Positions 16,338 through 25,522 of a DNA stretch of 64,000 nucleotides are shown piece after piece (position 1 is the stretch's first letter; each line of letters opens with the position of its first letter). Source of the DNA: an uncultured Lachnospiraceae bacterium. Its GTDB lineage: Bacteria; Bacillota; Clostridia; Lachnospirales; Lachnospiraceae. The DNA lies in the NCBI GenBank assembly GCA_910578345.1, contig CAJTRA010000001.1, positions 354,115 to 418,114 of the forward strand, given 5' to 3'. The notes under the pieces were generated by a model, which saw nothing but the letters and a program-made list of their open reading frames with translations, made no database searches and was not told the DNA's origin. The position numbers and the translations under genes were made by a program.

Positions 16338-17363
16338 TCATTCTTCCTCTTCCACACAGTCGCCGCAGACTTCTCCCAGCCGCTGCCATTGTCCTGCATC
16401 TTGTTCCGCTCTGATACACCGTGCAGTATGCCCCTCTCCAAAAAAATATGCTTTCTGCGGCTTGCTGCATTCTTCTCTTCGGTAAGGACATCTGTCTGCA
16501 AACCGACAGCCTTCGATATCATCATAGTTCTCCGGCACGATTCCTGGAATCGCCTGCAGCTTTCTGTCCTCATCATCCCGGATCGTGGGCACCGTGTCAA
16601 GCAGCGCTCTTGTATAGGGATGCTTCGGATGGGCAAATAGCTCCTGCGCCGGGGCCTCCTCAACAATCTGTCCCGCATACATCACCAACACCCGGTCGGC
16701 CATATTGGCAACCAGGCCAATGTCATGCGTGATCAGGATCATTGCCATATTCTTCTCCTGCCGCAATTCGTCTAACAGCTTCATGATCTGCGCCTGGATC
16801 GTCACATCAAGCGCCGTAGTCGGCTCGTCCGCAATCAACAATTTCGGATTACAGGATAATGCCATAGCGATCATCACCCTCTGCCGCATACCGCCGGAGA
16901 GAGTATGTGGAAATTTCTTCATCATCGCAGAAGGTTCCGGCATACCTACTCTCGTAAGCAGCTCCGCTGCCCGCCCTGCTGCCTCCTCTTTGGATAGGTG
17001 CATGTGCGTGCGTATACTCTCCGTGATCTGGCTTCCCACCGTAAATACAGGATTCAGCGAGGTGAGCGGATCCTGAAAAATCATCGTCAGCTCATTGCCT
17101 CTGATCGTATCTAACTCCTTCTCCGTCATCTCAAGAAGATTCTTACCGTCAAAGAAGACAGAGCCGTCTGTGACAGCTCCGCCCCTTCCTAATAGTCTCA
17201 TAATCGACAGTGAAGTAACACTTTTTCCGCAGCCGGATTCCCCAACAATGCAGACCACTTCACCATGGTCTACATGAAAGCTGATATGGTCCACACTGGT
17301 ACTGGCTCCATAATCTCCTGTGAACACTGTTTTCAAATCCCGTACTTCCAATAAATGCGGCAT
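16338..17363 (-). CDS. Peptide-type ABC transporter ATPase (OppD/DppD family)
   Basis: A 341-residue ATPase with Walker A GESGCGKSV, signature LSGGMRQRVMIA, Walker B KLLIADEPTTALD and the C-terminal CRFADRCPYRREEC. It pairs with the OppF-type ATPase to power the two permeases. The ATG at 17363 is preceded by GGAGG. It lies 28 bases after the binding-protein gene. Confidence 0.93.
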   Translation of the reverse strand: MPHLLEVRDLKTVFTGDYGASTSVDHISFHVDHGEVVCIVGESGCGKSVTSLSIMRLLGRGGAVTDGSVFFDGKNLLEMTEKELDTIRGNELTMIFQDPLTSLNPVFTVGSQITESIRTHMHLSKEEAAGRAAELLTRVGMPEPSAMMKKFPHTLSGGMRQRVMIAMALSCNPKLLIADEPTTALDVTIQAQIMKLLDELRQEKNMAMILITHDIGLVANMADRVLVMYAGQIVEEAPAQELFAHPKHPYTRALLDTVPTIRDDEDRKLQAIPGIVPENYDDIEGCRFADRCPYRREECSKPQKAYFFGEGHTARCIRAEQDAGQWQRLGEVCGDCVEEEE

Positions 17364-17391
17364 AATACTGCCTCCCGTTTCATCAGAACTT

Positions 17392-19086
17392 TTACTCTGT
17401 CACATCCCAGTTGTGAACATTGTTGAAGAACCCATATACACTGGGCTGTGCACCTGTCAGACGCTTGTTCACTGCTCCCTGTGCGCTGATGACATAGACG
17501 GAAAACATCGGCACATCCGCCTGCATCTTACTGTTCACAACGGCATACTGCTTCGTGATCTCCGCGATATCGCTGGTCTTCTGAGTACCCTCCAGGGCTG
17601 ATACCACTTCATCTGATGAATAGCCGGTCCAACTCCCCTCGCCGCCAAGCAGCCAGGATACATCCGGATAGGGATCTACCGGCGCATACGTATACTGAAC
17701 CGCCATAATATCATAGTCTGTTGTGCCCGCCATTGTCATAAGCGTCGCAAGATCCACTGTCGTGATCTCCGCTTTGATCCCTACTGCCGCCCACTGCGCC
17801 ACAATGACCTGCACACCATTTACAAATGTATTGTCTCCTGAATTGACATAGAAACGCAGTGTCTGGGAACCATCCCAACCCGCCTGCTCCAGAAGTTCCT
17901 TTGCTTTCTCTGGATCATATTCCATCGGCACGATATTCTCATCATAGAATGGACTTGCTGAAGACAGGAACCCGTCAACCACCTCTCCGTGCCCTTTCAG
18001 TAACTGATCCACCAACTGCCGCCTGTCAATCGCATACACAAGCGCCTGCCGCACTCTCTCATCCGGGATATTCGCAGTCTGGATGAACGCCGACTGGTTC
18101 GTCACCGGGGAGCCATACACTACTTCCACATTTTCCAGCGCCTCAATACTGTCATAATCCTCCTGAGGGATCGCTGTCATCGTGTGCTGTGTGATATCGA
18201 TCTCTCCCGACTGCAGTCCTGCATAGATCTGGCTTCCGTCCACAATCCGGATATTCAGCTTGTCGATCTTAGGTGCGCCTTTCCAATAATCCTTGTTGGC
18301 CGTATAAGAAATATAGTGATCCGGATCAAACCCTGTCAGGAAATAAGGACCGCTTATCACATCCGGATGATTAAACCAATCATGAGAAGTCAATTCCTCT
18401 TCACTGAATTTCTCAATGATATGCTTCGGAAGAACATGCAGATATCTTCCATAACTGTTTTGAAACGTTGTGAGCGCCATAGGATATTTGGCCGTAAACT
18501 CTATGGTCTTCTCATCCACCACCTTAAGTCCCGCCATGGAGGCTGCACCCTCCTCCACAAATCCGGTTGCGTCGTCTGTTCCCTCGAAAGCATACAGCAA
18601 AAGCGTCGTATTCGCCACTACCGGGCTGGCATAGCGCATCACTGAATATTCCACATCCTGCGCCGTAACCGGCGTTCCATCAGACCAGACAGCGTCGTCG
18701 TCGATATGCACGCTAAAGTGGAGATTATCCTCTGTGGTAATAGAGTCGGCAAGCATCCCCTGAAAATTCAGATCCTGATCTAACTCCATCAGAGGCAGAA
18801 ACATCAAGTCTATGGCATATTTATTGATCTCTGTCTGATCAACTGCAAAGGGATTCACCCCGCCTAAACTGTCTGTCACTCCGACATTCACAATCTTCTC
18901 GCCTTCCGCCGCTGCAGCAGGTTCCGTCGAGCCTTCCGCTTCCTGGCCTCCTGCCGTGTTCTCCTCCGCCGCACTGTCCGTTTCCGCCGCACCTTCATGA
19001 TCTGAAGAAGCGCCGCACGCTGTGACCGACACTGCCATCACAAGCGCCAGCAGCAGGCTTATCCATCTTGCTGTTATTTTTTTCAT
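17392..19086 (-). CDS. Peptide-type ABC transporter substrate-binding lipoprotein (SBP family 5)
   Basis: A 564-residue lipoprotein. The signal peptide ends at a lipobox with Cys24 (VSVTACGAS), followed by a flexible Glu/Ala/Gly-rich linker of about 40 residues. The family 5 binding fold runs to the end, with segments such as VWSDGTPVTAQDVEYS and RVRQALVYAIDR. Substrate class is oligopeptide, dipeptide or similar; sequence alone does not decide. It heads the operon binding protein, OppD, OppF, DppB, DppC, M20 amidohydrolase. The promoter at 19164-19192 is an excellent sigma-A match. Confidence 0.94.
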   Translation of the reverse strand: MKKITARWISLLLALVMAVSVTACGASSDHEGAAETDSAAEENTAGGQEAEGSTEPAAAAEGEKIVNVGVTDSLGGVNPFAVDQTEINKYAIDLMFLPLMELDQDLNFQGMLADSITTEDNLHFSVHIDDDAVWSDGTPVTAQDVEYSVMRYASPVVANTTLLLYAFEGTDDATGFVEEGAASMAGLKVVDEKTIEFTAKYPMALTTFQNSYGRYLHVLPKHIIEKFSEEELTSHDWFNHPDVISGPYFLTGFDPDHYISYTANKDYWKGAPKIDKLNIRIVDGSQIYAGLQSGEIDITQHTMTAIPQEDYDSIEALENVEVVYGSPVTNQSAFIQTANIPDERVRQALVYAIDRRQLVDQLLKGHGEVVDGFLSSASPFYDENIVPMEYDPEKAKELLEQAGWDGSQTLRFYVNSGDNTFVNGVQVIVAQWAAVGIKAEITTVDLATLMTMAGTTDYDIMAVQYTYAPVDPYPDVSWLLGGEGSWTGYSSDEVVSALEGTQKTSDIAEITKQYAVVNSKMQADVPMFSVYVISAQGAVNKRLTGAQPSVYGFFNNVHNWDVTE

Positions 19087-19138
19087 AGTCTCTCCTCCAT
19101 TTTGAAGCGTCTTATCCTCTACGCTCCGCTTATTTCCT

Positions 19139-19192
19139 ACCTATTAACTAGGTATTGTATGGGATTATACTTCCCTGTGCGTGAATTGTCAA
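19139..19192 (-). promoter_or_regulatory. Consensus sigma-A promoter with downstream palindrome, peptide importer operon
   Basis: On the minus strand TTGACA (19192-19187), 17 bases, TATAAT (19169-19164), both perfect. A palindrome ACCTATTAACTAGGT (19139-19153, arms ACCTA/TAGGT) sits at about the start point to +18. A consensus promoter with an operator there suggests a strong promoter held down by a repressor. The regulator is not known. Confidence 0.82.
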
Positions 19193-19245
19193 TATTATCC
19201 AGAAAATGTACCTGTAATTGCCAATTGCTTTAGTATAGCATAATC

Positions 19246-19274
19246 TTGACAAAAAATGCAATCCGCAGTATATT
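19246..19274 (+). promoter_or_regulatory. Sigma-A promoter of the C39-like peptidase gene
   Basis: TTGACA (19246-19251), 17 bases, TATATT (19269-19274). It excludes an in-frame start at 19256 and supports the ATG at 19352. It is back to back with the importer promoter. Confidence 0.75.
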
Positions 19275-19351
19275 TTCTACTAATTATTGTAATGAGATCA
19301 CGAGGGCTTAGCAGTATCGCAAGCAAGCCTGTGATAGGCATGGGGTGCAGC

Positions 19352-19993
19352 ATGAAAAACTTACTGAATTATCAATCCTGCGAATATGACTGTGGTCCGG
19401 TATCTTTGACCAATGCGATCCGGTATCTGTTTGACAGGGAGACCATCTATCCCGATATCATTAAATATATTATGCTCTATTGTCTTGATTCATACAATGA
19501 AGCCGGTGAATTTGGCAAGCGCGGCACTTCCGCTTCTGCCATGATGTTCCTTAGTAATTGGCTCAATGAATTCGGGCGGATCAAGAATTTCCCGATCCTG
19601 TGCGAATTTGTCTCCGGCAGGGATGTCTGTCTCTCCGACAGCTGCCGGATTACAAGTGCACTGCAGCAGGGCGGCGTTGTGCTGCTTAGACTTTTTCTTG
19701 ATGTAAGTCATTATGTACTGTTGACAGGAATAGACGGGAATCGTATCTATCTGTTTGATCCTTATTATGAAGAATTGGATGATCCGGAACTGGATCCGGA
19801 ATATTTCGAAGAAGGTATTACCTTCATCACAGATCAGCCCAAACGCGCCAACCGCTTAATCTCCATGGAACGTCTCAACCACCTGACGGAAGGATATTAC
19901 GAAATGGGACCCTACGCGGCACGCGAGGCCGTGATCGTATTCAACCGTGAGACGCGCCTGACGCCGGAAGATACGATCGAGTATTTTATCTGA
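19352..19993 (+). CDS. C39-like (papain-fold) cysteine peptidase family protein, cytoplasmic
   Basis: A 213-residue protein with the C39-like triad order: Cys14 in CEYDCGPVSL, a histidine in DVSHYVLLTGI, and an aspartate in YLFDPYYEE. No signal peptide or membrane helix is seen, and there is no ABC transporter domain, so it is not a peptide exporter. Relatives are poorly described stand-alone peptidase-fold proteins. The frame extends upstream to 19256 but that start lies inside the promoter. It is divergent from the peptide importer operon and ends at a strong hairpin shared with spoVT. The true substrate is unknown. Confidence 0.8.
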   Translation: MKNLLNYQSCEYDCGPVSLTNAIRYLFDRETIYPDIIKYIMLYCLDSYNEAGEFGKRGTSASAMMFLSNWLNEFGRIKNFPILCEFVSGRDVCLSDSCRITSALQQGGVVLLRLFLDVSHYVLLTGIDGNRIYLFDPYYEELDDPELDPEYFEEGITFITDQPKRANRLISMERLNHLTEGYYEMGPYAAREAVIVFNRETRLTPEDTIEYFI

Positions 19994-20072
19994 AAGAAAA
20001 CCGAACGCACCTGGCATTGCGAGGTGACCTGCATCCCTTTTATATTGGACATACTTTCCCATGATAGAAAAT

Positions 20073-20111
20073 GACACTTTGAAACCCTGTACCCGAGGAT
20101 TTCAAAGTGTC
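20073..20111. terminator. Bidirectional Rho-independent terminator
   Basis: GACACTTTGAAA pairs with TTTCAAAGTGTC (12 bp) between the convergent C39-like gene and spoVT. AAATTTTCT follows on the plus strand and ATTTTCT on the minus strand. Confidence 0.82.
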
Positions 20112-20124
20112 AAATTTTCTCGTC

Positions 20125-20667
20125 TTACTGCTCCATCTGCCGTCCTAGGAATCCGGCTGCTGACTGGATCAGTTTCTGCTCTACTTCACCCATCTTAGAT
20201 TTATGGTCTGTCTCCAGCAGAACGACTGAACCGATCACGTCTCCCTCACAGATGATCGGGCTGATCGCCTCATGATGAACTTCTTCAAGATCATTGCCTA
20301 CCTCGATGAAGTTTCGGTCGCCCTTCGCCGCCACAACGCTCTCTCTGTGATCGATCTTCTCCTCAAGCTCTCTGCTGATCGATTTACCCAGCATGTTTTT
20401 CATTCCGCCAGCCACCGCAATAAATTGATCCCTGTCGGAGATCATCGCGATATGTCCGGACACCTGCGCCATACTCTCCGCATACTGTTTGGCGAATGTC
20501 CCCATCTCGCCGATCGGCGAATATTTCTTCAATATGATCTCACCTTCTCTGTCCGTAAAGATCTCCAGCGGATCTGCTTCTCTGATCCGAAGCGTCCTGC
20601 GGATCTCCTTTGGGATCACGATCCGTCCCAGATCATCTATCCGTCTTACAATGCCTGTTGCTTTCAT
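20125..20667 (-). CDS. spoVT: Stage V sporulation protein T, AbrB-family regulator
   Basis: A 180-residue forespore regulator. The N-terminal swapped-hairpin AbrB DNA-binding domain reads MKATGIVRRIDDLGRIVIPKEIRR, nearly the family consensus. The remainder is a GAF-like domain as in Bacillus SpoVT. In known spore-formers SpoVT adjusts sigma-G-dependent genes. The start has GGAGGG upstream. No clear sigma-G promoter could be picked by eye; a perfect inverted repeat lies about 110 bases upstream of the start. Its presence indicates a sporulating host. Confidence 0.95.
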   Translation of the reverse strand: MKATGIVRRIDDLGRIVIPKEIRRTLRIREADPLEIFTDREGEIILKKYSPIGEMGTFAKQYAESMAQVSGHIAMISDRDQFIAVAGGMKNMLGKSISRELEEKIDHRESVVAAKGDRNFIEVGNDLEEVHHEAISPIICEGDVIGSVVLLETDHKSKMGEVEQKLIQSAAGFLGRQMEQ

Positions 20668-21212
20668 ATCATTCTCCCTCCAAATTTACAAATTATCGCT
20701 ATTTTACAGCAATTCCAGGGCTATGGATTCCTGCCGCCCCGAAAGTCCCAATGTTTTTCAACCTAATCCCCATGCATATCACAAGCATACTTGTGATACT
20801 GCCTAAATAGAAAGTTGCAAAATCTCTGATTTTTCAACCTGATTCTACATGTCAGGGCAATTTACTGCGATCAGGGCACATCTGAAACACTGACTGCTTT
20901 ACAGCCACTAACATTTTTACTATTATTTGTAAAGAAGGAAATTATATGCATTCAAATTTGAAAATTTAGAAATGCATGTATTCAAGAATTCAATACCATA
21001 AATCCGCTTCCTGTTTGACTCCATCGACAAGGCATGGTAGACTGAACGTATAGCGTATTCCGTTCCTTCGCTTTCAACAGCACAGCGTTTTATTTTTAAT
21101 GTAATAAAGTGCTTTTGAACATGCTGCCGCCATACACCGGGCGCCTGGTAAATGCACAGAACATTATTTGTATCGACTAAGCGCCGTCCACAGAACCTAC
21201 ATAGAGGTAATT
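20668..21212. other. Intergenic region with inverted repeats, no gene seen
   Basis: No convincing reading frame. At 20777-20798 TATCACAAG and CTTGTGATA form a perfect 9-bp inverted repeat around CATA, upstream of spoVT and shaped like an operator. Near 20946-20977 ATGCATT and AATGCAT bracket an AT-rich stretch. The right part leads into a broken nucleoside phosphorylase gene. Confidence 0.5.
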
Positions 21213-21712
21213 ATGATCATAGAAAACGAATTTCCTATCTTAGAATACAGTACACAGCCCTGTGCAGTCATCAACCCTGTAAAGGCACAATCTCCATTGC
21301 CCCGTCTTTGTATCATGACCTTCTTACTGCGAGACGAGGGTGCCTCTTACAAGTATCTGCCGCCCAGCAAATATATTGAAGTAAGCACGAAGCCTGTCCA
21401 GATCTTCCGGCAGGTATTGGCGGAATCGAAGATTCCCTATATCGAGTGTACCACATGGTCAACAGACGGATTCTACCGGGGTCAAAAGATATGGTAGCCC
21501 ACAGGATCAGACAGGGGTGCCAGGTCGTTGAGATGGAATGCGCTGCTATGGCGGCGATCGCCAGATTTCGCAAGAAACAATTTGGTCAATTACTGTACAG
21601 CGGAGATATTTTAGTCGGAACGGAAGAATATGACGACCGCGGCTGGTATGCAAATCTGACCGCAAGAGAAAGGATTTTCCAGATTACCCTAGAATCTCTG
21701 ATCAGATGTTGA
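21213..21712 (+). pseudogene. Degenerate nucleoside phosphorylase (uridine phosphorylase-like)
   Basis: The start is intact: AGAGG ribosome site, ATG at 21213, then MIIENEFPILEY as in the PNP/UDP family. Near residue 37 the sequence jumps from the N-terminal region to LRDEGASYKYLPPSKY, which normally lies some 90 residues later, so the phosphate- and base-binding core is deleted. A second lesion near 21479 shifts the frame: FYRG ends in one frame and KDMVAHRIRQGCQVVEMECAAM continues in another, through FGQLLYSGD to the natural C-terminus. Deletion plus frameshift make a functional enzyme very unlikely. It is convergent with ddl. Confidence 0.82.
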
Positions 21713-21785
21713 ACTGCTGTTTTCAAATTCAAGAGCGGCGCCGGGCTCTCTCTTAAGCCTTGGCGCCGCTTCTGCCATGATGTAT

Positions 21786-22967
21786 TTATTTCTTCATTCC
21801 TTTCGCCCCAGACAAATTCGCGCTCTGCAAAATATTACTGTCAAAGGAAGTCAGCATATTTTTCTCCTCCCGTTCCCGTTTCAGCGCTAAACCTACCATG
21901 TCATCCAGCAACTGTGCATAGGGTTTACCCAGCGCCTCCCACAGATAGAACGCCAGCGAACCTGGGATTGGGTTGATCTCATTGACATAGACTTGATCTG
22001 TATCCCGATCGATCATAAAGTCAATCCTGGACACACCGTTGCAGTTTAACACCTGGAAGGTCTTCACTGCCATTTGGCGGATCTCCTCCCGCTTCTGCGG
22101 CGCCAGATCAGCCGGCAGTTCTCTTCTGGCCGTCCGCATCCCTTCTGAACCATTCTTACCGCCTGCCACATACTTATCTTCATAGCTTAAGATCTCATCA
22201 CTGGAAATCGGCTCCTCACATTCAGAAACCTCTGCCGACTCATAATCACCAAGTACTGCGCAGTTGATCTCCCGTAGATTTACGATCGCATGCTCGATTA
22301 ACACTCTTGGACCAAATGTAAAGGCATATTCCAATGCTTCCCGCAGACCTTCTCGATCTTTGGCCACCTTAATTCCCACGCTGGAACCTAAATTGACAGG
22401 CTTCACGATAACCGGATAACCGATCCTGCTCTCTACTTTATCATAAGCGGCCTCTTCGTCTCTCTCATATTCCTTCCCATTCAATGTCACACAGTCTAAC
22501 ACAGGAATATCATGATCCTTCAGCACCGTCTTCATCACATATTTATCCATCGTCACCGCAGAAGCTCCCACATCACAGCCAACGAACGGAATATTGTAAT
22601 GCCGTATAAATCCCTGCAGGGAACCGTCCTCTACATTAGCACCGTGTACGACCGGAAATGCCACATCAAGCAGCGCCACGACAGAATTCCCCATCTTCTT
22701 AACCGGATAGCGGACTAGCTGCACCTGCCCCTTCTCACATATGACAAAGACCCGGATGCTCTTCTGCAGCAATGCCGGAATATTTCTGTAATTGGCAATC
22801 TCTGCGATGGCCTCACCTGTATAGAGCTCATTTTCCTTGGTAATATAGATGGGAATCGGTTCATATTTGTCTCTGTCAAAAGCATTATAGGCCTGCAGTC
22901 CAGAAATGACAGACACCTCATGCTCCACACTCTTGCCGCCAAAAAAAACACCTACCCGAATTTTCAT
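21786..22967 (-). CDS. ddl: D-alanine--D-alanine ligase
   Basis: An ATP-grasp ligase that makes D-Ala-D-Ala for peptidoglycan. From the ATG at 22967 it has 393 residues, with N-terminal RVGVFFGGKSVEHEVSVIS, ATP-grasp segments (VKPVNLGSSVGI) and the Mg-site end VNEINPIPGSLAFYLW. The longer reading would start at TTG 23000 within the ribosome-site region. The C-terminal 30 or so residues are an extension beyond the usual fold. It is the last gene of a hydrolase-murF-ddl run whose two wall enzymes act in sequence: Ddl makes the dipeptide that MurF attaches. Confidence 0.94.
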   Translation of the reverse strand: MKIRVGVFFGGKSVEHEVSVISGLQAYNAFDRDKYEPIPIYITKENELYTGEAIAEIANYRNIPALLQKSIRVFVICEKGQVQLVRYPVKKMGNSVVALLDVAFPVVHGANVEDGSLQGFIRHYNIPFVGCDVGASAVTMDKYVMKTVLKDHDIPVLDCVTLNGKEYERDEEAAYDKVESRIGYPVIVKPVNLGSSVGIKVAKDREGLREALEYAFTFGPRVLIEHAIVNLREINCAVLGDYESAEVSECEEPISSDEILSYEDKYVAGGKNGSEGMRTARRELPADLAPQKREEIRQMAVKTFQVLNCNGVSRIDFMIDRDTDQVYVNEINPIPGSLAFYLWEALGKPYAQLLDDMVGLALKREREEKNMLTSFDSNILQSANLSGAKGMKK

Positions 22968-23077
22968 ACCAATACCCTGTTCCTTTCTCTCAGACTCCAA
23001 ATCTGTTATCCATACTGCATGAATGAGTTTCGTTCTCTTTCCTTACCTGATATAAAGAATGGACCATCCTTTCCTAC

Positions 23078-24652
23078 TTATGCATAATTATCCGGCAAAT
23101 CGTTCTCAATCAAAACAATCTTTAATCTCTCGTCCGGGATCGCATTCACCATCTGGAAGGCCTCCTGCAGCGTATCGACCACGATCATCTTACTCTTAGG
23201 GAAGCTGGCTTCCAGCAGGCCATCCTGGATCGGCCTGGTCTGTTCCTTCCCTACCAGCACTGCATAATCACATTTGTCCGCCGCATAGACGCCTGCTTCC
23301 TTGTTCTCATCATACTGCTTCTCCCCCAGCTCTACCATACCTGGCGTCATCAGAATCCGCAGCTCACGAAACATGGCAAGGGTATCAAGGGCCGCCTTAA
23401 ACCCATTCTTATTCGAATTGTAACTATCGTCCAGAATAATACGTCCGTTTTGCTTGATCAACTGCAGTCTATGAGGTACGCTTTCCAATTGTTTGACAGG
23501 ATAGCGCAGTTTCTCCATCGGAATCCCCAGTGTATGCGCAACCGCGATCGCGCCTGCGATATTCTGCACATTATGGGTTCCCACCAAACGCGTATGAAAC
23601 ACAACCTCCCCGCCCTCTTCCTCTTTCATCTTGAACGTAGAACCATTCGGGGACACTTCTATATCGTAGGCCCGGTAGGCAACGTCTTCTCCTGTCGTCC
23701 CATAACTTACGATATTCTTAGCAATCCTATGCCCACGGATATAAGGATTGTCATAATTCAGGAATACTTTCCCTGATGCGGGGATTGCATCTGCCAGTTC
23801 AAACTTCGTGCCGATGATGTTCTCTATCGTGTGAAAGCTCTGCAGATGCTGCGGACCGATGGAGGTGATAATGCCGTGATCGGGATGTACCAGATCACAA
23901 ATCTCCTTGATATCTCCCACCTCTCGTGCGCCCATCTCACAGAGAAAGATCTCATGAAAGGGCTTCATCTGTTCCCGGATCGTTCTCACAACGCCCAGCG
24001 TCGTATTGTAATTCCCCGGCGTCTGCAGCACATTATACTGACTGGACAACAAGGTGTTCAGAAAATACTTGACACTGGTCTTCCCATAGCTTCCCGTCAC
24101 ACCGATCACCGTAAGCTTCGGCATCTCCCGTAAAATCCTGGCCGCATCCTGTACATAATGCCTGTCGATCGCCTGCTCAAGCGGATGGTTAATCCAGTTG
24201 ACCAAAAGAATGAAAAACGGCTGCAGAAGAAACAATATCAGCAAAATACATTTACACGCTCTCTGCCAATACCCTCCGGCCGCTAAAGACAGCAGTACAC
24301 CAATCAGGTAGAGCGCCGCCGTGGTGATCAGCATACGTTTAACCCGCATCGTATAGACGAGCGGTTTCTTCGCTGTCCTGGGCTTATTTACCCATATCGT
24401 CATCCCATTCATCACACATGCCGCCACAAGACATCCTGTGCTACCCACCAGGACCAGCGGAATCGCGATCGCAGCATACAGGCTCTTGCCAAGCAGCCGG
24501 CCCACATTACTGTGCACCTGCATCCATTCCCTGTATTCTCTCGGTTTGTAGGAGTTCTGCTGAAACATATGCACAATATAAATCTCATATAAAACGGCTC
24601 CCACTGCATACGTGACAAACCATAACAACATCCAAATATAATACTCTATCAT
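23078..24652 (-). CDS. murF: Membrane-anchored MurF-type Mur ligase
   Basis: A 524-residue protein. Residues 1 to about 155 contain four predicted membrane helices (around 5-25, 58-80, 107-127, 133-153). From residue 180 a Mur ligase fold follows with P-loop GVTGSYGKTS (184-193), GNYNTTLGVV, EMGAREVGDI and LDDSYNSNKNGF, close to MurF (addition of D-Ala-D-Ala to UDP-MurNAc-tripeptide). Classical MurF is soluble and about 450 residues, so the membrane region is an added feature. Its place directly before ddl supports the MurF role. Mur-ligase paralogues with other amide products remain possible. Confidence 0.86.
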   Translation of the reverse strand: MIEYYIWMLLWFVTYAVGAVLYEIYIVHMFQQNSYKPREYREWMQVHSNVGRLLGKSLYAAIAIPLVLVGSTGCLVAACVMNGMTIWVNKPRTAKKPLVYTMRVKRMLITTAALYLIGVLLSLAAGGYWQRACKCILLILFLLQPFFILLVNWINHPLEQAIDRHYVQDAARILREMPKLTVIGVTGSYGKTSVKYFLNTLLSSQYNVLQTPGNYNTTLGVVRTIREQMKPFHEIFLCEMGAREVGDIKEICDLVHPDHGIITSIGPQHLQSFHTIENIIGTKFELADAIPASGKVFLNYDNPYIRGHRIAKNIVSYGTTGEDVAYRAYDIEVSPNGSTFKMKEEEGGEVVFHTRLVGTHNVQNIAGAIAVAHTLGIPMEKLRYPVKQLESVPHRLQLIKQNGRIILDDSYNSNKNGFKAALDTLAMFRELRILMTPGMVELGEKQYDENKEAGVYAADKCDYAVLVGKEQTRPIQDGLLEASFPKSKMIVVDTLQEAFQMVNAIPDERLKIVLIENDLPDNYA

Positions 24653-24754
24653 ACTTCCTATCCGATCCTTTATGATTTAAATTTCCTCAGACCAGTCTTT
24701 CTTCGTCTGCTCTGCAGACATCTCAATCCGTATCAATCATACCATGCCGGCATT

Positions 24755-25522
24755 CTACTGTGCAAAAAATGCCGCCAGCGCACCATGCACCTTCGGCGCC
24801 TGCTGTGCAAACGAGAAATGCCCCGCTCCCTCGCACACCACCAGCCCCGCATCTGCGATCAGCGCCTCCATCCGTTTCGCATCAGACAGCGGAGTCGCCG
24901 TATCCTGGTCTCCCCAGATCAACAGCGTAGGACACTTGACCAGATGCATCAGCGGCTCCAGATCTTCATTGACCACTTTCACAAGTGTTGCACGCATCAC
25001 AGGAGTCGCATTATTATAGTCCGCAGATCCCCTCTTACGCCTCATGTCATCTACCGCATCAGGATACAGAAAGTGCAGCACTTTCGTGCTCATAACCGCG
25101 CGTCCGATCTTATAGCATTTCAGACTTACTTTCTGGCGCAAAGTCTTCTTTGGCAGAATGCCTGCACTGTCGATTAACACCGCCTTGTCTATCGTAAACG
25201 GCAGTTTCTCCCTGGCATTCATCTTAAAGAACACTCTGCCGCCAAAAGAATGCACCACCACACTCAGTCTTGCCACTCTGAAGGATGCAATAAACCGCAC
25301 AACGAAATTCACATAGTCGTCCACACACCATGGTTGTGGCGGCTCCGGAGTCTTCCCAAAGCCAGGCATATCAAGAGCGATCACTCTGTGATTCTGCGCA
25401 AGGGTCTTAATAATCCCCGTATACAGCGTAATATTAGCGCCCCATCCATGCAGAAGCAGGATAATCTCCCCTTCTCCTTCGTCTATATAGTTCACCGCAA
25501 TCGAATCAATCTTCTTAACCAT
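24755..25522 (-). CDS. Alpha/beta-hydrolase fold protein
   Basis: A 255-residue serine hydrolase of the MhpC/esterase type. Visible are the oxyanion HGWGANITLY, nucleophile VHSFGGRV, an acid in IWGDQDTATPL and the catalytic histidine in GAGHFSFAQQ. No signal peptide. Start at ATG 25522 with GGAGAG upstream; the longer reading would use a TTG inside that site. It precedes murF by 102 bases and may be first in the wall operon. Its substrate is unknown. Confidence 0.85.
   Translation of the reverse strand: MVKKIDSIAVNYIDEGEGEIILLLHGWGANITLYTGIIKTLAQNHRVIALDMPGFGKTPEPPQPWCVDDYVNFVVRFIASFRVARLSVVVHSFGGRVFFKMNAREKLPFTIDKAVLIDSAGILPKKTLRQKVSLKCYKIGRAVMSTKVLHFLYPDAVDDMRRKRGSADYNNATPVMRATLVKVVNEDLEPLMHLVKCPTLLIWGDQDTATPLSDAKRMEALIADAGLVVCEGAGHFSFAQQAPKVHGALAAFFAQ

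Noticed and set aside
16328..16678. N-terminal extension of the OppF-type ATPase
   Set aside because: The added 117 residues are the OppD gene read in another frame; a GAGGAG site sets the start at 16327.
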